Below, piece by piece: positions 41,543-50,636 of a DNA stretch of 64,000 nucleotides; the stretch's first letter is position 1; each line of letters opens with the position of its first letter. The stretch lies in the NCBI RefSeq assembly GCF_014647835.1, contig NZ_BMPY01000006.1:1-64000 (forward strand). Direction: 5' to 3'. The notes beneath the pieces are model-generated. The model saw only the letters and a program-made list of their open reading frames with translations. It had not been told where the DNA came from and searched no databases. The stretch is from Microbispora rosea subsp. aerata. Its GTDB lineage: Bacteria; Actinomycetota; Actinomycetes; Streptosporangiales; Streptosporangiaceae. Both the position numbers and the translations under genes were made by a program.

Positions 41543-42718
41543 GTGCCTCAACGACCGGGTACGCCTCGGCTGCTTCGGCAGATCAACGACCGCGCGGCAT
41601 TGGAACTCCTCATCTCCAAAGGCCCGCTGACCAGGGCCGAGCTGGGAGAGCTTACCGGGCTGTCCAAGGTCACATCCGGCCAGCTTCTGGCCCGGCTGGA
41701 GACGCGCGGGCTGGTCACCACGGCGGGGGAGCGCCCCGGCGGACGCGGGCCCAACGCCGCGCTGTACGGCGTCAACCCCTCCAGCGCGTACGTCGCGGGG
41801 CTGGAGGTGCTGCCGGACAGCGTCACGGCCGCGGTCGCCGACATCACCGGCAGGGTCATCGCGCAGGTGACCGTGGACCCGAGCGAGGCCGGCGATCCCG
41901 TGCGCGTCGTCCACGAGGCCGTCCAGCGGGCCTGCGGGACGGCCGGGGTGGAGCTGACCCGGCTGCGCTGCTTCGTCATCGGCACGCGCGGCGTCGTCGA
42001 TCCGCTCACCGGCGACATGCGCTACTCCGTCGACCTGCCCGCCTGGCACGTCGGCATCCTGGCGGGGCTGCGCACCCTGCTCGGCGATTGCGTGATCATC
42101 GAAAACGACGTCAACCTGGCGGCCCTCGCCGAGAACACGTACGGCGCCGCGCGGGGCGCCGACGACTTCGTGATCCTGTGGACCGGCGTCGGCCAGGGCC
42201 TCGGCGTCATGCTCGGTGGCCGCCTGCACCGCGGCATCACCGGCGGCGCGGGTGAGATCGGCTGGCTTCCCGTTCCGGGGGAGCCGCTTCCCAGCGCGGT
42301 CACCGCGCCGCAGACCGGCTCCTTCCAGCGCCTCGTCGGAGGAGAGGCGCTGTGGAAGCTGGCCCGCGCGCACGGCGTTCCCGCCGGGGATCACCAGGAC
42401 GCCGGCGTGGCCGACCTGGTCCGTACGGCCATCGACACCGGGAACGAGGCCTTCGTCGAGGACCTGGCCGGGCGGCTCTCCGTGGGGGTCGCCGCGGTCT
42501 GCGTGATCCTCGACCCGGGACTCGTCGTGCTCGGCGGCGACGTGGGCAGGGCCGGAGGCGCCCACCTCGCGGAGCGGGTCGAGGAGGCGGTGGCCCGGGT
42601 GTGTCCGAGCCGTCCCACGGTGGTGGCGACCGCGGTGAATGGCAATCCGGTTCTCATGGGTGCGATCGTCGCGGCACTGGACCGAGCGCGTGAAGAGGTC
42701 TTTTCGGACACCGTATGA
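41543..42718 (+). CDS. ROK-family transcriptional regulator, copy 2
   Basis: 391 residues from a GTG start with GAGGGGAA ahead. Clear paralogue of copy 1 (PRLLRQINDRAALELLISKG, LTGLSKVTSGQLLARLETRG; VIGTRGVVDPLTGDM, IENDVNLAALAENTYG, GGAGEIGWLPVPGEPLP). It too lacks the zinc-finger cysteines of classical ROK repressors. Divergent from the importer operon and 15 bases ahead of the VanX-type gene, with which it is probably co-transcribed. Confidence 0.88.
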   Translation: MPQRPGTPRLLRQINDRAALELLISKGPLTRAELGELTGLSKVTSGQLLARLETRGLVTTAGERPGGRGPNAALYGVNPSSAYVAGLEVLPDSVTAAVADITGRVIAQVTVDPSEAGDPVRVVHEAVQRACGTAGVELTRLRCFVIGTRGVVDPLTGDMRYSVDLPAWHVGILAGLRTLLGDCVIIENDVNLAALAENTYGAARGADDFVILWTGVGQGLGVMLGGRLHRGITGGAGEIGWLPVPGEPLPSAVTAPQTGSFQRLVGGEALWKLARAHGVPAGDHQDAGVADLVRTAIDTGNEAFVEDLAGRLSVGVAAVCVILDPGLVVLGGDVGRAGGAHLAERVEEAVARVCPSRPTVVATAVNGNPVLMGAIVAALDRAREEVFSDTV

Positions 42719-42733
42719 CGATAAGTTGACCCC

Positions 42734-43417
42734 ATGCCTAACTCTTCGCGTGACCGATCCGCCGTGCCCAGCCTCACCGAGGGGCCGGTGCTCATCTCCG
42801 ATCCTCGCGTGACCTCGATAGCGGTGGACGAGTGCGGAGACAAGCTGAGCGACGTACGGGGGCGGCTGCGGGTGGACGGGCGGCTCGCCGACCCCGACGG
42901 GGCCTACGCCCACCTGCGCGAGGGCCTGCTGGTGCGCCTGGAGGAGGCCCAGGAACTCCTGCCCGCCGGCTTCAATTTGGTGGTGGTCGAGGGCTACCGC
43001 CCGCCGAAGCTCCAGACGAAGTACTTCGAGGAGTACAAGGACGAACTGCGGGCGACGTTCCCCCACATGTCGGACGCGGAGCTGCACGTCGCCGCGAGCC
43101 GGTACGTCTCGCCGATCGAGGTGGCTCCGCACACGGCGGGCGCGGCCGTCGACCTCACGCTGTGCGACGACGACGGGGTCGAGCTCGACATGGGGACGGC
43201 GGTCAACGCCACCCCCGAGCAGAGCGGAGGCGCCTGCTACACCGACGCCCCCGTGGGCGCCGAGGCGCGGCACAACCGCGAGGTCCTGCGTACGGCCCTG
43301 GAGGCGGTCGGGCTGGTCAACTACCCGACCGAGTGGTGGCACTGGTCGTACGGCGATCGTTACTGGGCCATGGTCCGCCGCGCCCCCGCCGCCCTCTACG
43401 GCCCCGTCGAACTGTAG
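42734..43417 (+). CDS. D-alanyl-D-alanine dipeptidase, VanX/DdpX type
   Basis: 227 residues. M15D-type zinc peptidase: VVEGYRPP (substrate arginine), SPIEVAPHTAGAAVDLTL with the first His and Asp zinc ligands, and TEWWHWSYG with the catalytic Glu and third ligand His. No signal peptide, so cytoplasmic. It splits D-Ala-D-Ala. Without vanH/vanA neighbours it is more likely a DdpX-like recycling enzyme for imported peptidoglycan fragments than a glycopeptide-resistance gene. A short sequence (GHATPE in others) differs here as NATPEQSGG. Confidence 0.87.
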   Translation: MPNSSRDRSAVPSLTEGPVLISDPRVTSIAVDECGDKLSDVRGRLRVDGRLADPDGAYAHLREGLLVRLEEAQELLPAGFNLVVVEGYRPPKLQTKYFEEYKDELRATFPHMSDAELHVAASRYVSPIEVAPHTAGAAVDLTLCDDDGVELDMGTAVNATPEQSGGACYTDAPVGAEARHNREVLRTALEAVGLVNYPTEWWHWSYGDRYWAMVRRAPAALYGPVEL

Positions 43418-43601
43418 GCACGGCCCCCAGACAGGGCTCGCGAGTGGTCCGGGCGACATGGTCGGACTCGTGCCAGGGGCCGCGTGAGGCTTGTCGGCGG
43501 GCCGACGAGCGAGCAGGGGGACCGGAGGACGAGGCGCGTGCACCGACCGGTGGCGGGTGGGTTTAGGAGTGGATGCGCGGGCTCCGGGGCATCGGGCGGA
43601 C

Positions 43602-46600
43602 TTACGAGCGGATGCGCAGGCCGCGGGGCGTGGGGTGGAAACCCGCGGCTTCGAGCGCCGCCGCGAGCGGAGACTCGGCGATGGCCGTGCCGTCGGCCCG
43701 CTCGACCGTCAGTTTGCCCAGTGCCCCCCGCTTCACCGCGACGGCCAGGGCCCGCACGGCCGGTGGCAGGTCTTCCTCCGGCCCGAACGAGAGCAGGGTC
43801 TTCCCGCCGCGCTCGACGTAGAGGACCAGCGCGCCCTCCACCAGCACCACCAGCGCGCCCGCCTTGCGTCCCGGCTTGTGGGTCACGTCGTCCGTACGGT
43901 CCGGCCAGGGCAGGGCCGCGCCGTACGGGTTGGCGGGGTCGGTCGCCGCGAGCACGACCGCGCGGCGGGGCGGAGGCGGGGCGGGGACCGTCCACAGGTC
44001 CTCGGCCGGAGCCGGACGCGTGGAGGACATGGCGCGCATGCGGTCGACAGCGCCCGGAAGGGCGAACTGCGCGCCGCCCAGACCTTCCACGAAGTAGCCG
44101 CGACGGCACCTGCCGCTCTCCTCGAAGGCGCGCAGCACCTGGTAGACGGCGGAGAACCCGCCGGGCAGGCGCTCGGCCGTGATGCCGCCCCTGGTCAGCA
44201 CGCCGTGCCGTTCGAGCAACACTTCGGCCTGCGCGTGGGCCCGCTGCGTGGCGTCGGCCGACGGCGAGGGCAGCAGCCACCACCGGCCGCTCACGGTCGG
44301 CGGGCCGCTTCTCGTCGGCAGCACCGCGCGACGGCGCCTGGCCGCCGCAGGCCGGTGCGCGGGTCTCCCGGTGCCCAGCGTCGAGCGGAGCGGGGCGAGC
44401 GTGTCTCCGGTGACCCGGCCCGCCCAGACGAGGTCCCACAGCGCCGCCGCGAGCGTCGTGTCGTCCGGCACCGCACTCGCCCGCGCGGCAGCCGCTGGGC
44501 CGTCCGGTCCCGTGGCGGCGCGGCCGAGGATTCTGGCCCGGCGGGCCGAGGCGGCGTCCGGGCCGGGCGACGGCGGCACCTGCTCGCCGAGCGCCGTCGC
44601 CGCGATCCGGTTGGACAGCTCGCGGAAGAACAACGCGCCGCCGCCGCTGAGAACCTCCACGATCTGCTCGTGCAGAGGCGTCATGGTGATCTCGGCCGGT
44701 GTGGGCAGCAGCAGGGGCGCGGTGTCGGCGAAGTAGAGCCCGACCCACCCGTCGCCTCCCGGCAGGGAGCCCTGCCCCACCCAGACGACCTCGCCGGACG
44801 AGGTCAGCTCGTCGAGCAGGGCGGGGGAATATCCGGGCACCCGCGCGGGCAGCACCAGCGACTCCAGCGCGGAAGCGGGGACGGCCGCTCCCTGCAGCCG
44901 TTCGATCGCCGTGATCAGGGCGTCCATCGCCCGTGCCGGGTTGTGCCCCTCGGGCCGCGCCGGATCCGTGTGCCATCTCTCCGGCCGCGCCGGATCCTCC
45001 CGCCATGCCGGGCGCTGCTGACCGCCGCGGCCGCCGCCGCGGCTGTCGGCGTCCGGCCCCGCCGATGGAGCCGTGCCGTCGTTTCCCGGCTGAGTGACGC
45101 TCTGCGGCACGATGCCGTGCCACGCGGGCAGGAACGCCGCCAGCGTCTCCGGGGGGACCGGCTCGACTTCCTTGCGGAGCCGCGCCAGCGACCGGCGCCG
45201 CAGCAGCCGCAGAACCCCGGCATCGCACCACTCCTCACCACGGCCGCCGGGGCGGAACTCGCCCGAGACCACCCGGCCCGCCGCGGCGAGACGGCGCAGC
45301 GCCTCGTCCACCACCGCGACGCCCACACCGAACCGGGCGGCGGCGGTGCCGGAGGAGAACGGCCCGCGGGTGCGGGCGTGACGCGCGACCAGGTCGCCGA
45401 GCGGATCGGGGGCGGCGGCCCGCCCCTGCCCGCCCGGCCCACCGGCGAGGGGCGCTTCGAGGAACTCGTGCGGGACGCCCACCGGCAACGGCACCCCGAG
45501 CGCGTCGCGCAGGCGCCAGGCGTCCTCCACCGCCGCCCACTGCTCGTGGCCCGCCACGCGTACGCGGATGGCCCGGCGCGCCCGCTCCAGATCGGCGAGC
45601 CAGGCGGGGTCGCCCTCGCGGATCGAGACGTCCTCCGCGAGCAACGGGCCGTGCGAGCGCAGGAGATCGGCGAGGTCCTCGGCGTCGCGCAGCGGCCGGT
45701 CCAGCCGCGCCAGCTCCCGCTCGGTCTCCGCGACGACCTCGGGGTCGAGCAGCTCCCGCAGGTCGGCCTGCCCCATCAGCTCGGCCAGGAGCGCGGTGTC
45801 CAGGGCGAGCGCCTGCGCCCTCCGCTCGGCCAGCGGGGCGTCGCCCTCGTACATGAACGCGCCGATGTAGTTGAACAGCAGCGACGCCGCGAACGGGGAC
45901 GCCTGAGAGGTCTCGACCTCGACCACTCGCACGCGGCGGGACGCCACGTCCCGCATGAGCCGCACGAGGCCCGGCACGTCGAAGACGTCTTGCAGGCACT
46001 CGCGCATCGTCTCCAGCACCACCGGGAACCCGGCGTACTTGCTCGCGACCCCCAGCAGGTGGGCCGCGCGCTGGCGCTGCTGCCACAGAGGGCTGCGCCT
46101 GCCGGGAGAGCGGCGAGGCAGCAGGAGGGCGCGCCCGGCGCATTCCCGGAAACGCGCGGCGAACAGGGCGGAGCCGCCCAGCTCCTCGACCACGATCTGC
46201 TCGATCTCTTCGGCGTCGAACACCGCGACGTCGGTCGGCGCGTCTTCGAAGGTGTCGGGAACGCGCAGCACGATGCCGTCGTCGGAGTGGATGGCCTGGA
46301 CGTCGACGCCGTACCGTTCGCGCAGCCGCCGTCCGATGGCGAGCGCCCACGGGGCGTGGATCCGCGCGCCGAACGGGGAGTGGATCACCACGCGCCAGTC
46401 GCCCAGCTCGTCGCGGAACCGCTCGACCACGAGCGTGCGGTCGTCGGGCACGTAGCCCGTCGCCTCCCGCTGCTCGGCCAGGTAGGCGAGCAGGTTGCCG
46501 GCGGCGTAGTCGTCGAGCCCCGCCGCGCGGATCCGTTCGCGCGCCTTCGCCGCGTCGCCCCGGCCGCCCGCGCCGGCGGCCGACAGCTCGCGCAGGAACG

Positions 46601-49127
46601 CGCCGATCGCCCGGCCCAGCTCGGCGGGCCTGCCCGGAGCGTCCCCATGCCAGAACGGCAGCTTCCCCGGCTGCCCGGGAGCGGGGGAGACCAGGACCCG
46701 GTCGGCGGTGATGTCCTCGATCCGCCACGAGGTCGCGCCGAGCACGAACACGTCGCCGACGCGGGACTCGTAGACCATCTCCTCGTCCAGCTCGCCCACC
46801 CGCGACGCCTTGTCGCCCACGAGGAACACGCCGAACAGCCCGCGATCGGGGATGGTGCCCCCGTTCGTCACCGCCAGACGCTGGGCGCCGGGACGGCCCT
46901 GGAGGGTGCCCGTCACGCGGTCCCATACGATGCGCGGCCGCAGCTCGGCGAACTCCTCGCTCGGGTAGCGTCCGGCGAGCATGTCGAGCGTCGACTCCAG
47001 GGCGCTGCGCGGCAGCGTGGCGTACGGCGCCGCCCGGCGCACCAGGGCCTCCAGCGAGTCGACCGTCCACTCGTCGAGCGCCGTCATCGCGACGATCTGC
47101 TGGGCCAGCACGTCGAGGGGATTGCGCGGATAACGGATCTCCTCGATCTGCCCCGTCCGCATGCGCTCGGCCACGACGGCCGTCTGAACCAGGTCGCCCC
47201 GGTATTTGGGGAAGATCACCCCTCGGGACACGGCCCCGACCTGGTGCCCGGCGCGGCCGATGCGCTGCAGCCCGCTGGCCACGCTGGGCGGCGCCTCGAC
47301 ACAGGCCACCAGGTCTACCGAGCCCATGTCGATGCCCAGCTCCAGACTGGAGGTGGCGACCACCGCGGGCAGACGCCCCGACTTCAGCGCCTCCTCGATC
47401 TGGGCACGCTCCTCCTTGGAGACGGACCCGTGGTGCGCCCGCACCACCTCGGGGAGCGCACCGCCCGACGCCCCCGCCTGAGCCGTCAACTCCGCCGGCA
47501 TGGCGGCCGGGCCGCTCGGCCGGGCATCCGTACGCCCGGCATCCGGCCGGGAGACCCCACTCCCGCCGATGTCCGCACGAGGAGTCTCATCCCGCTCGGT
47601 GCCCCGCGGCGGCCCGTCCGCGTGTCCGGTGCCCATATGCCCGGCGTCTGCGGGGTCGGTGCCCGGATGTCCGGCGTCTGCGGGGTCGGTGCCCGGATGT
47701 CCGGCGTCCGCGGGGTCGGTGCCCGGATGTCCGGCGTCCGCGGGGTCGGTGCCCGGATGTCCGGCGTCGAGTCCGCCGCCCTGGGTCGACCACTGCGCGT
47801 GCAGCTGCTCGAAGGCGTCCGACCAGTGAGCCGGATCTTCCAGGCCCGGACTTGGGCTTTCACCCGGCGCGGGTGTGCTCCGTCGTTCCCAGGCGAGCTC
47901 GTTGAGCCGGGCGCACAGGCGCTCCGACAGACGCCGCGAGTTGGCGAAGACGATCGTGGATCGGTGGGCCTCGATCAGGTCGAGGAGGTGCTCTTCCACA
48001 TGCGGCCAGATGCTCCTGCGGTGCTCCGGCGACTCACCGCTCTCGCCGGGCGGCGGTGGTGCCGGCTCGGTCATGTCCTCCACGGGGACCACGACGTCGA
48101 CCTCGATCACCTTCTCGGAGGGCGGCTGCACGACCGTGGCCGGGCGGGACCCGCCGAGGAACGTCGCCACCTCCTCCACCGGCCGTACGGTCGCCGACAG
48201 CCCGATGCGCTGGGCCGGAGCGGGCAGCAGGGCGTCGAGCCGCTCCAGGGTCAACGCGAGATGCGCACCGCGCTTGGTGCCCGCGACGGCGTGGACCTCG
48301 TCGACGATCACGGTCTTGACGCCGCGCAGCGCCTCACGGGCCTGCGAGGTGAGGATCAGGAACAACGACTCGGGCGTCGTGATCAGGATGTCGGAGGGCC
48401 GGGCGGCGAAACGACGCCGGTCTTCGGCCGCGGTGTCCCCGGAGCGGATCGCCACCGAGATGTCGGGGGCGGGCAGGCCCATCCGCAGCGCCGTCTGCCG
48501 GATGCCTGTGAGCGGGGCCCGCAGGTTGCGCTCGACGTCCACCGCGAGGGCCTTCAGCGGCGAGACGTACACGACCCGGCACGGCCGGGGCGGCTCCCCG
48601 TCAGCCTTCCGCCCGCGCCGTGCGCCGCGCCGGCCGCCGTGGCCCTCCGTCGCGGACCCGCCCGGCCGTTCGCCGTGTTGACCCGTCGCAGAGCCCTCCG
48701 GCCGTTCGCCGTGTTGATCCGCCACGGAGCCGCCTGGCCGTTCGCCGTGTTGATCCGCCACGGAGCCGCCTGGCCGTTCGCCGTGTTGATCCGCCACGGA
48801 GCCGCCTGGCCGTTCGCCGTGTTGATCCGCCACGGAGCCGCCTGGCCGTTCGCCATGCCGCTCAGCCAGGGAGCGGACCCGCCGCCCCGGGTCTTCCCAC
48901 GCGGCCGAACCCGTCGTGTGCTCGACGGCGAGGCGGTCGATGGCCCACAAGAACGCCGCCAGCGTCTTGCCGGACCCGGTGGGGGCGACCACGAGCGTGT
49001 TGTCGCCGCGCGCGATCGACGACCACGCGCCCACCTGCGCGGCGGTAGGCGTGGCGAACGCGCCGGTGAACCATTCCCTGGTCACCGGGCTGAAGCCGTC
49101 GAGCGGACCCACCTGCCCATCATGCAT
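43602..49127 (-). CDS. lhr: Lhr-type ATP-dependent helicase with repeat insertions
   Basis: 1841 residues from ATG 49127. Superfamily 2 helicase: Walker A APTGSGKTLAAF, VSPLKALAVDVERNL (motif Ia), VIVDEVHAVAG (motif II), LSATVRPVEEVA (motif III), VVATSSLELGIDMGSVDLV and QRIGRAGHQ (V, VI). These are followed by the winged helix, the Lhr-specific domain and the long C-terminal region of actinobacterial Lhr. The family translocates 3'-5' on ssDNA and unwinds RNA:DNA hybrids in repair. It is about 300 residues longer than usual because of two low-complexity insertions, one between motifs I and Ia and one between motifs IV and V. Confidence 0.92.
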   Translation of the reverse strand: MHDGQVGPLDGFSPVTREWFTGAFATPTAAQVGAWSSIARGDNTLVVAPTGSGKTLAAFLWAIDRLAVEHTTGSAAWEDPGRRVRSLAERHGERPGGSVADQHGERPGGSVADQHGERPGGSVADQHGERPGGSVADQHGERPEGSATGQHGERPGGSATEGHGGRRGARRGRKADGEPPRPCRVVYVSPLKALAVDVERNLRAPLTGIRQTALRMGLPAPDISVAIRSGDTAAEDRRRFAARPSDILITTPESLFLILTSQAREALRGVKTVIVDEVHAVAGTKRGAHLALTLERLDALLPAPAQRIGLSATVRPVEEVATFLGGSRPATVVQPPSEKVIEVDVVVPVEDMTEPAPPPPGESGESPEHRRSIWPHVEEHLLDLIEAHRSTIVFANSRRLSERLCARLNELAWERRSTPAPGESPSPGLEDPAHWSDAFEQLHAQWSTQGGGLDAGHPGTDPADAGHPGTDPADAGHPGTDPADAGHPGTDPADAGHMGTGHADGPPRGTERDETPRADIGGSGVSRPDAGRTDARPSGPAAMPAELTAQAGASGGALPEVVRAHHGSVSKEERAQIEEALKSGRLPAVVATSSLELGIDMGSVDLVACVEAPPSVASGLQRIGRAGHQVGAVSRGVIFPKYRGDLVQTAVVAERMRTGQIEEIRYPRNPLDVLAQQIVAMTALDEWTVDSLEALVRRAAPYATLPRSALESTLDMLAGRYPSEEFAELRPRIVWDRVTGTLQGRPGAQRLAVTNGGTIPDRGLFGVFLVGDKASRVGELDEEMVYESRVGDVFVLGATSWRIEDITADRVLVSPAPGQPGKLPFWHGDAPGRPAELGRAIGAFLRELSAAGAGGRGDAAKARERIRAAGLDDYAAGNLLAYLAEQREATGYVPDDRTLVVERFRDELGDWRVVIHSPFGARIHAPWALAIGRRLRERYGVDVQAIHSDDGIVLRVPDTFEDAPTDVAVFDAEEIEQIVVEELGGSALFAARFRECAGRALLLPRRSPGRRSPLWQQRQRAAHLLGVASKYAGFPVVLETMRECLQDVFDVPGLVRLMRDVASRRVRVVEVETSQASPFAASLLFNYIGAFMYEGDAPLAERRAQALALDTALLAELMGQADLRELLDPEVVAETERELARLDRPLRDAEDLADLLRSHGPLLAEDVSIREGDPAWLADLERARRAIRVRVAGHEQWAAVEDAWRLRDALGVPLPVGVPHEFLEAPLAGGPGGQGRAAAPDPLGDLVARHARTRGPFSSGTAAARFGVGVAVVDEALRRLAAAGRVVSGEFRPGGRGEEWCDAGVLRLLRRRSLARLRKEVEPVPPETLAAFLPAWHGIVPQSVTQPGNDGTAPSAGPDADSRGGGRGGQQRPAWREDPARPERWHTDPARPEGHNPARAMDALITAIERLQGAAVPASALESLVLPARVPGYSPALLDELTSSGEVVWVGQGSLPGGDGWVGLYFADTAPLLLPTPAEITMTPLHEQIVEVLSGGGALFFRELSNRIAATALGEQVPPSPGPDAASARRARILGRAATGPDGPAAAARASAVPDDTTLAAALWDLVWAGRVTGDTLAPLRSTLGTGRPAHRPAAARRRRAVLPTRSGPPTVSGRWWLLPSPSADATQRAHAQAEVLLERHGVLTRGGITAERLPGGFSAVYQVLRAFEESGRCRRGYFVEGLGGAQFALPGAVDRMRAMSSTRPAPAEDLWTVPAPPPPRRAVVLAATDPANPYGAALPWPDRTDDVTHKPGRKAGALVVLVEGALVLYVERGGKTLLSFGPEEDLPPAVRALAVAVKRGALGKLTVERADGTAIAESPLAAALEAAGFHPTPRGLRIRS
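47641..47760 (-). repeat. 30-base minisatellite inside lhr
   Basis: Four near-identical 30-base units (starts 47641, 47671, 47701, 47731), differing at one or two bases, encode AGHPGTDPAD four times. Flanking stretches carry further decayed copies (AGHMGTGHAD). In-frame, between helicase motifs IV and V. Confidence 0.9.
48664..48880 (-). repeat. 36-base minisatellite inside lhr
   Basis: Six copies of a 36-base unit (starts 48664, 48700, 48736, 48772, 48808, 48844). The four central ones are essentially identical, encoding GERPGGSVADQH. The outer copies are diverged (GERPGGSATEGH, LAERHGERPG). In-frame between helicase motifs I and Ia. Confidence 0.9.
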
Positions 49128-49248
49128 CCCGCCACCGACAGAAAACGCCGCGTGCCCCAGCGCCGGTGCCCTCGCGGGCCACGCTCGCGCGCTCGCGAGG
49201 CGATCCCGCCCTAGAGCGCGCCCGCCCCAGAGCGCGGCGGCCGAGTCC

Positions 49249-49425
49249 GCCGGCACCGCCGTGGATCGGGCGACGTGGGAGCGTCTGCGCGGCAAGCTCG
49301 ACGCCGCCGGTGTGCCGTACCAGGTCGAGAGCGGCGGTTCGATCTACTTCCGCGACCCGGACGGAGCCCGCCTGGAGCCGCTCGCCGATCCGCTCGGCGA
49401 GATGTACGGCGCCCGCGTCATATAA
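49249..49425 (+). pseudogene. C-terminal remnant of a VOC (glyoxalase/bleomycin resistance) protein
   Basis: The frame ending at 49425 reads DRATWERLRGKLDAAGVPYQ and then GGSIYFRDPDGARLEPLADP, the closing beta-alpha-beta part of a vicinal-oxygen-chelate protein, including the metal-ligand region FRDPDG. The N-terminal half that should precede it is absent; upstream sequence is instead the divergent lhr 5' end. A GTG at 49261 could start a 54-residue peptide, but this looks like a decayed gene. Confidence 0.6.
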
Positions 49426-49501
49426 GGCCCTCTCACAGGGGGACTGGCCGTGGTGTCGTGGCTGGGACGGCGCATCCCGGCTGCGACGTCATACTGAACG
49501 C

Positions 49502-49696
49502 ATGCGCCTCACAGACTTCTGGAACAGGATGCGCCGCCACTTCGGGGAGGCGTACGCCGAGTCGTGGGCGAAGGACTATGTGATCGCCGGGCTCGGCGGG
49601 CGCACGGTCGAGCAGGCCCTCGCCGAGGGGGTCTCGGCCAAGCAGGTCTGGCAGGCCGTCTGCCAAGAGGTCGACGTCGACCCCAAGCTGCGCTGA
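49502..49696 (+). CDS. DUF3046 family protein
   Basis: 64 residues: MRLTDFWNRMRRHFGEAYAE, then DYVIAGLGGRTVEQALAEG and KQVWQAVCQEVDVDPKLR. This is the whole DUF3046 family length. The function is unknown, but the gene is a regular neighbour of recA in actinobacteria; here it lies 3.7 kb from recA with an exporter operon in between. Confidence 0.85.
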   Translation: MRLTDFWNRMRRHFGEAYAESWAKDYVIAGLGGRTVEQALAEGVSAKQVWQAVCQEVDVDPKLR

Positions 49697-49842
49697 TCCC
49701 CTCCTCCTGAGCGGCGGGCCGCACGGGCGCGCCGCCGCTCCGCGCCGGCCTCCATCCGCTCCACCAGTGACCGCGGCGGCCTGATCCCCGTCGCGTGCCG
49801 ATCCGCCCACGCCTCATGCCCACCGTCGTCTATGACAACTAC

Positions 49843-49871
49843 TTGAACGACGGTTGAGTGCTTGCTAGCGT
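49843..49871 (+). promoter_or_regulatory. promoter of the winged-helix/ABC-2 operon
   Basis: TTGAAC (49843-49848), 17-base spacer, TAGCGT (49866-49871), 28 bases before the first ATG. The word TTGAACG occurs three times (49843, 49873, 49881), around the expected start site, and may be the binding site of the winged-helix protein. The rest of the gap 49697-49842 shows nothing clear. Confidence 0.5.
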
Positions 49872-49899
49872 GTTGAACGATTGAACGCGGAGGAAGCAG

Positions 49900-50331
49900 A
49901 TGACCGGAGATCACTTCACTCCCGATGAGGCTCTCCAGGAGATCGAGCGCGTGGGACGGCGGGTCCGGCATTCCTCACGCGGGCCCGGACGGGCATACCT
50001 GTTCGTGGGGCTGGCCACGATGGTCTACTGGCCGGCGATGTTCCTCGGCGGCCATCCGCTGCCGTTGCTGGCCGGGGCCGGGTGGGTCGTCTTGACGGTG
50101 GCCCTGTGTCTGTACTTCGCTCGGCTGCGGGTGCACGACCGGCTGCTGAGGCGGATCAGCGGACCGGTCTCGGCCGCGTACGTGGTGGCGATGACGGTGC
50201 CGTTCGTCGTCGGCATCTGGCTGCGTCCCGACCGGCCCACGGCGGGCTGGGCGGCGATGCTCGTCGTGCTGTCGGTGTTCGCCGGGCTGCCCCTGATGTA
50301 CGGCGGACTCCGCCTGATGAGGAACCGATGA
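49900..50331 (+). CDS. small membrane protein of the ABC-2 operon
   Basis: 143 residues, ribosome site GGAGGAAG. Soluble basic N-terminus (about 1-30) then four hydrophobic segments (YLFVGLATMVYWPAMFLG; LLAGAGWVVLTVALCLYFA; SAAYVVAMTVPFVVGIWL; WAAMLVVLSVFAGLPLMYGG). No family recognised. Four-base overlap with the regulator downstream; this pairing of a small multi-TM protein with a winged-helix regulator is seen in other actinomycetes. Confidence 0.65.
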   Translation: MTGDHFTPDEALQEIERVGRRVRHSSRGPGRAYLFVGLATMVYWPAMFLGGHPLPLLAGAGWVVLTVALCLYFARLRVHDRLLRRISGPVSAAYVVAMTVPFVVGIWLRPDRPTAGWAAMLVVLSVFAGLPLMYGGLRLMRNR

Positions 50332-50636
50332 CCGCCCACCCGCGCCATGAGCTCGACGAGATCATCCACGCCCCGGTGCGGCTGTCGATCATGGCGGCGC
50401 TGGCGGCGGCGGACAGGGCCGACTTCCGATTCCTCCGCGACACCATCGAGGTCAGCGACTCGCTGCTCAGCAAGCACATCCTCACCCTCGAAGAGGCCGG
50501 TTATGTCCGGGTGGACAAGGCCTTCGTCGGCAAGCGGGCGCGCACCTGGCTTTCGCTGACCGACAAGGGGCGTACGGCCTTCGCGACATACACCGACGTC
50601 CTGCGACGAATTGTGGAGGCGCCCCCTCGTGCTTGA
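50328..50636 (+). CDS. winged-helix DNA-binding regulator (MarR/ArsR-like, PF13601 type)
   Basis: 102 residues. Winged helix with DEIIHAPVRLSIMAALAAAD, DSLLSKHILTLEEAGYVRVD and KTW-like RARTWLSLTDKGRTAFATY. No ligand-binding cysteines. Likely autorepressor of the operon; partner exporter genes follow immediately (the ABC ATPase start overlaps by eight bases). Confidence 0.82.
   Translation: MTAHPRHELDEIIHAPVRLSIMAALAAADRADFRFLRDTIEVSDSLLSKHILTLEEAGYVRVDKAFVGKRARTWLSLTDKGRTAFATYTDVLRRIVEAPPRA

Noticed and set aside
42734-43417. VanX-type gene as vancomycin-resistance determinant
   Set aside because: No vanH, vanA-type ligase or VanRS genes nearby; neighbours are NagZ and a sugar importer, so recycling fits better.
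43491-49214. 1907-codon open frame on the plus strand opposite lhr
   Set aside because: It is the antisense shadow of lhr caused by high GC; it lacks any domain pattern and is rich in Arg, Gly and Pro, whereas the minus frame has all helicase motifs.
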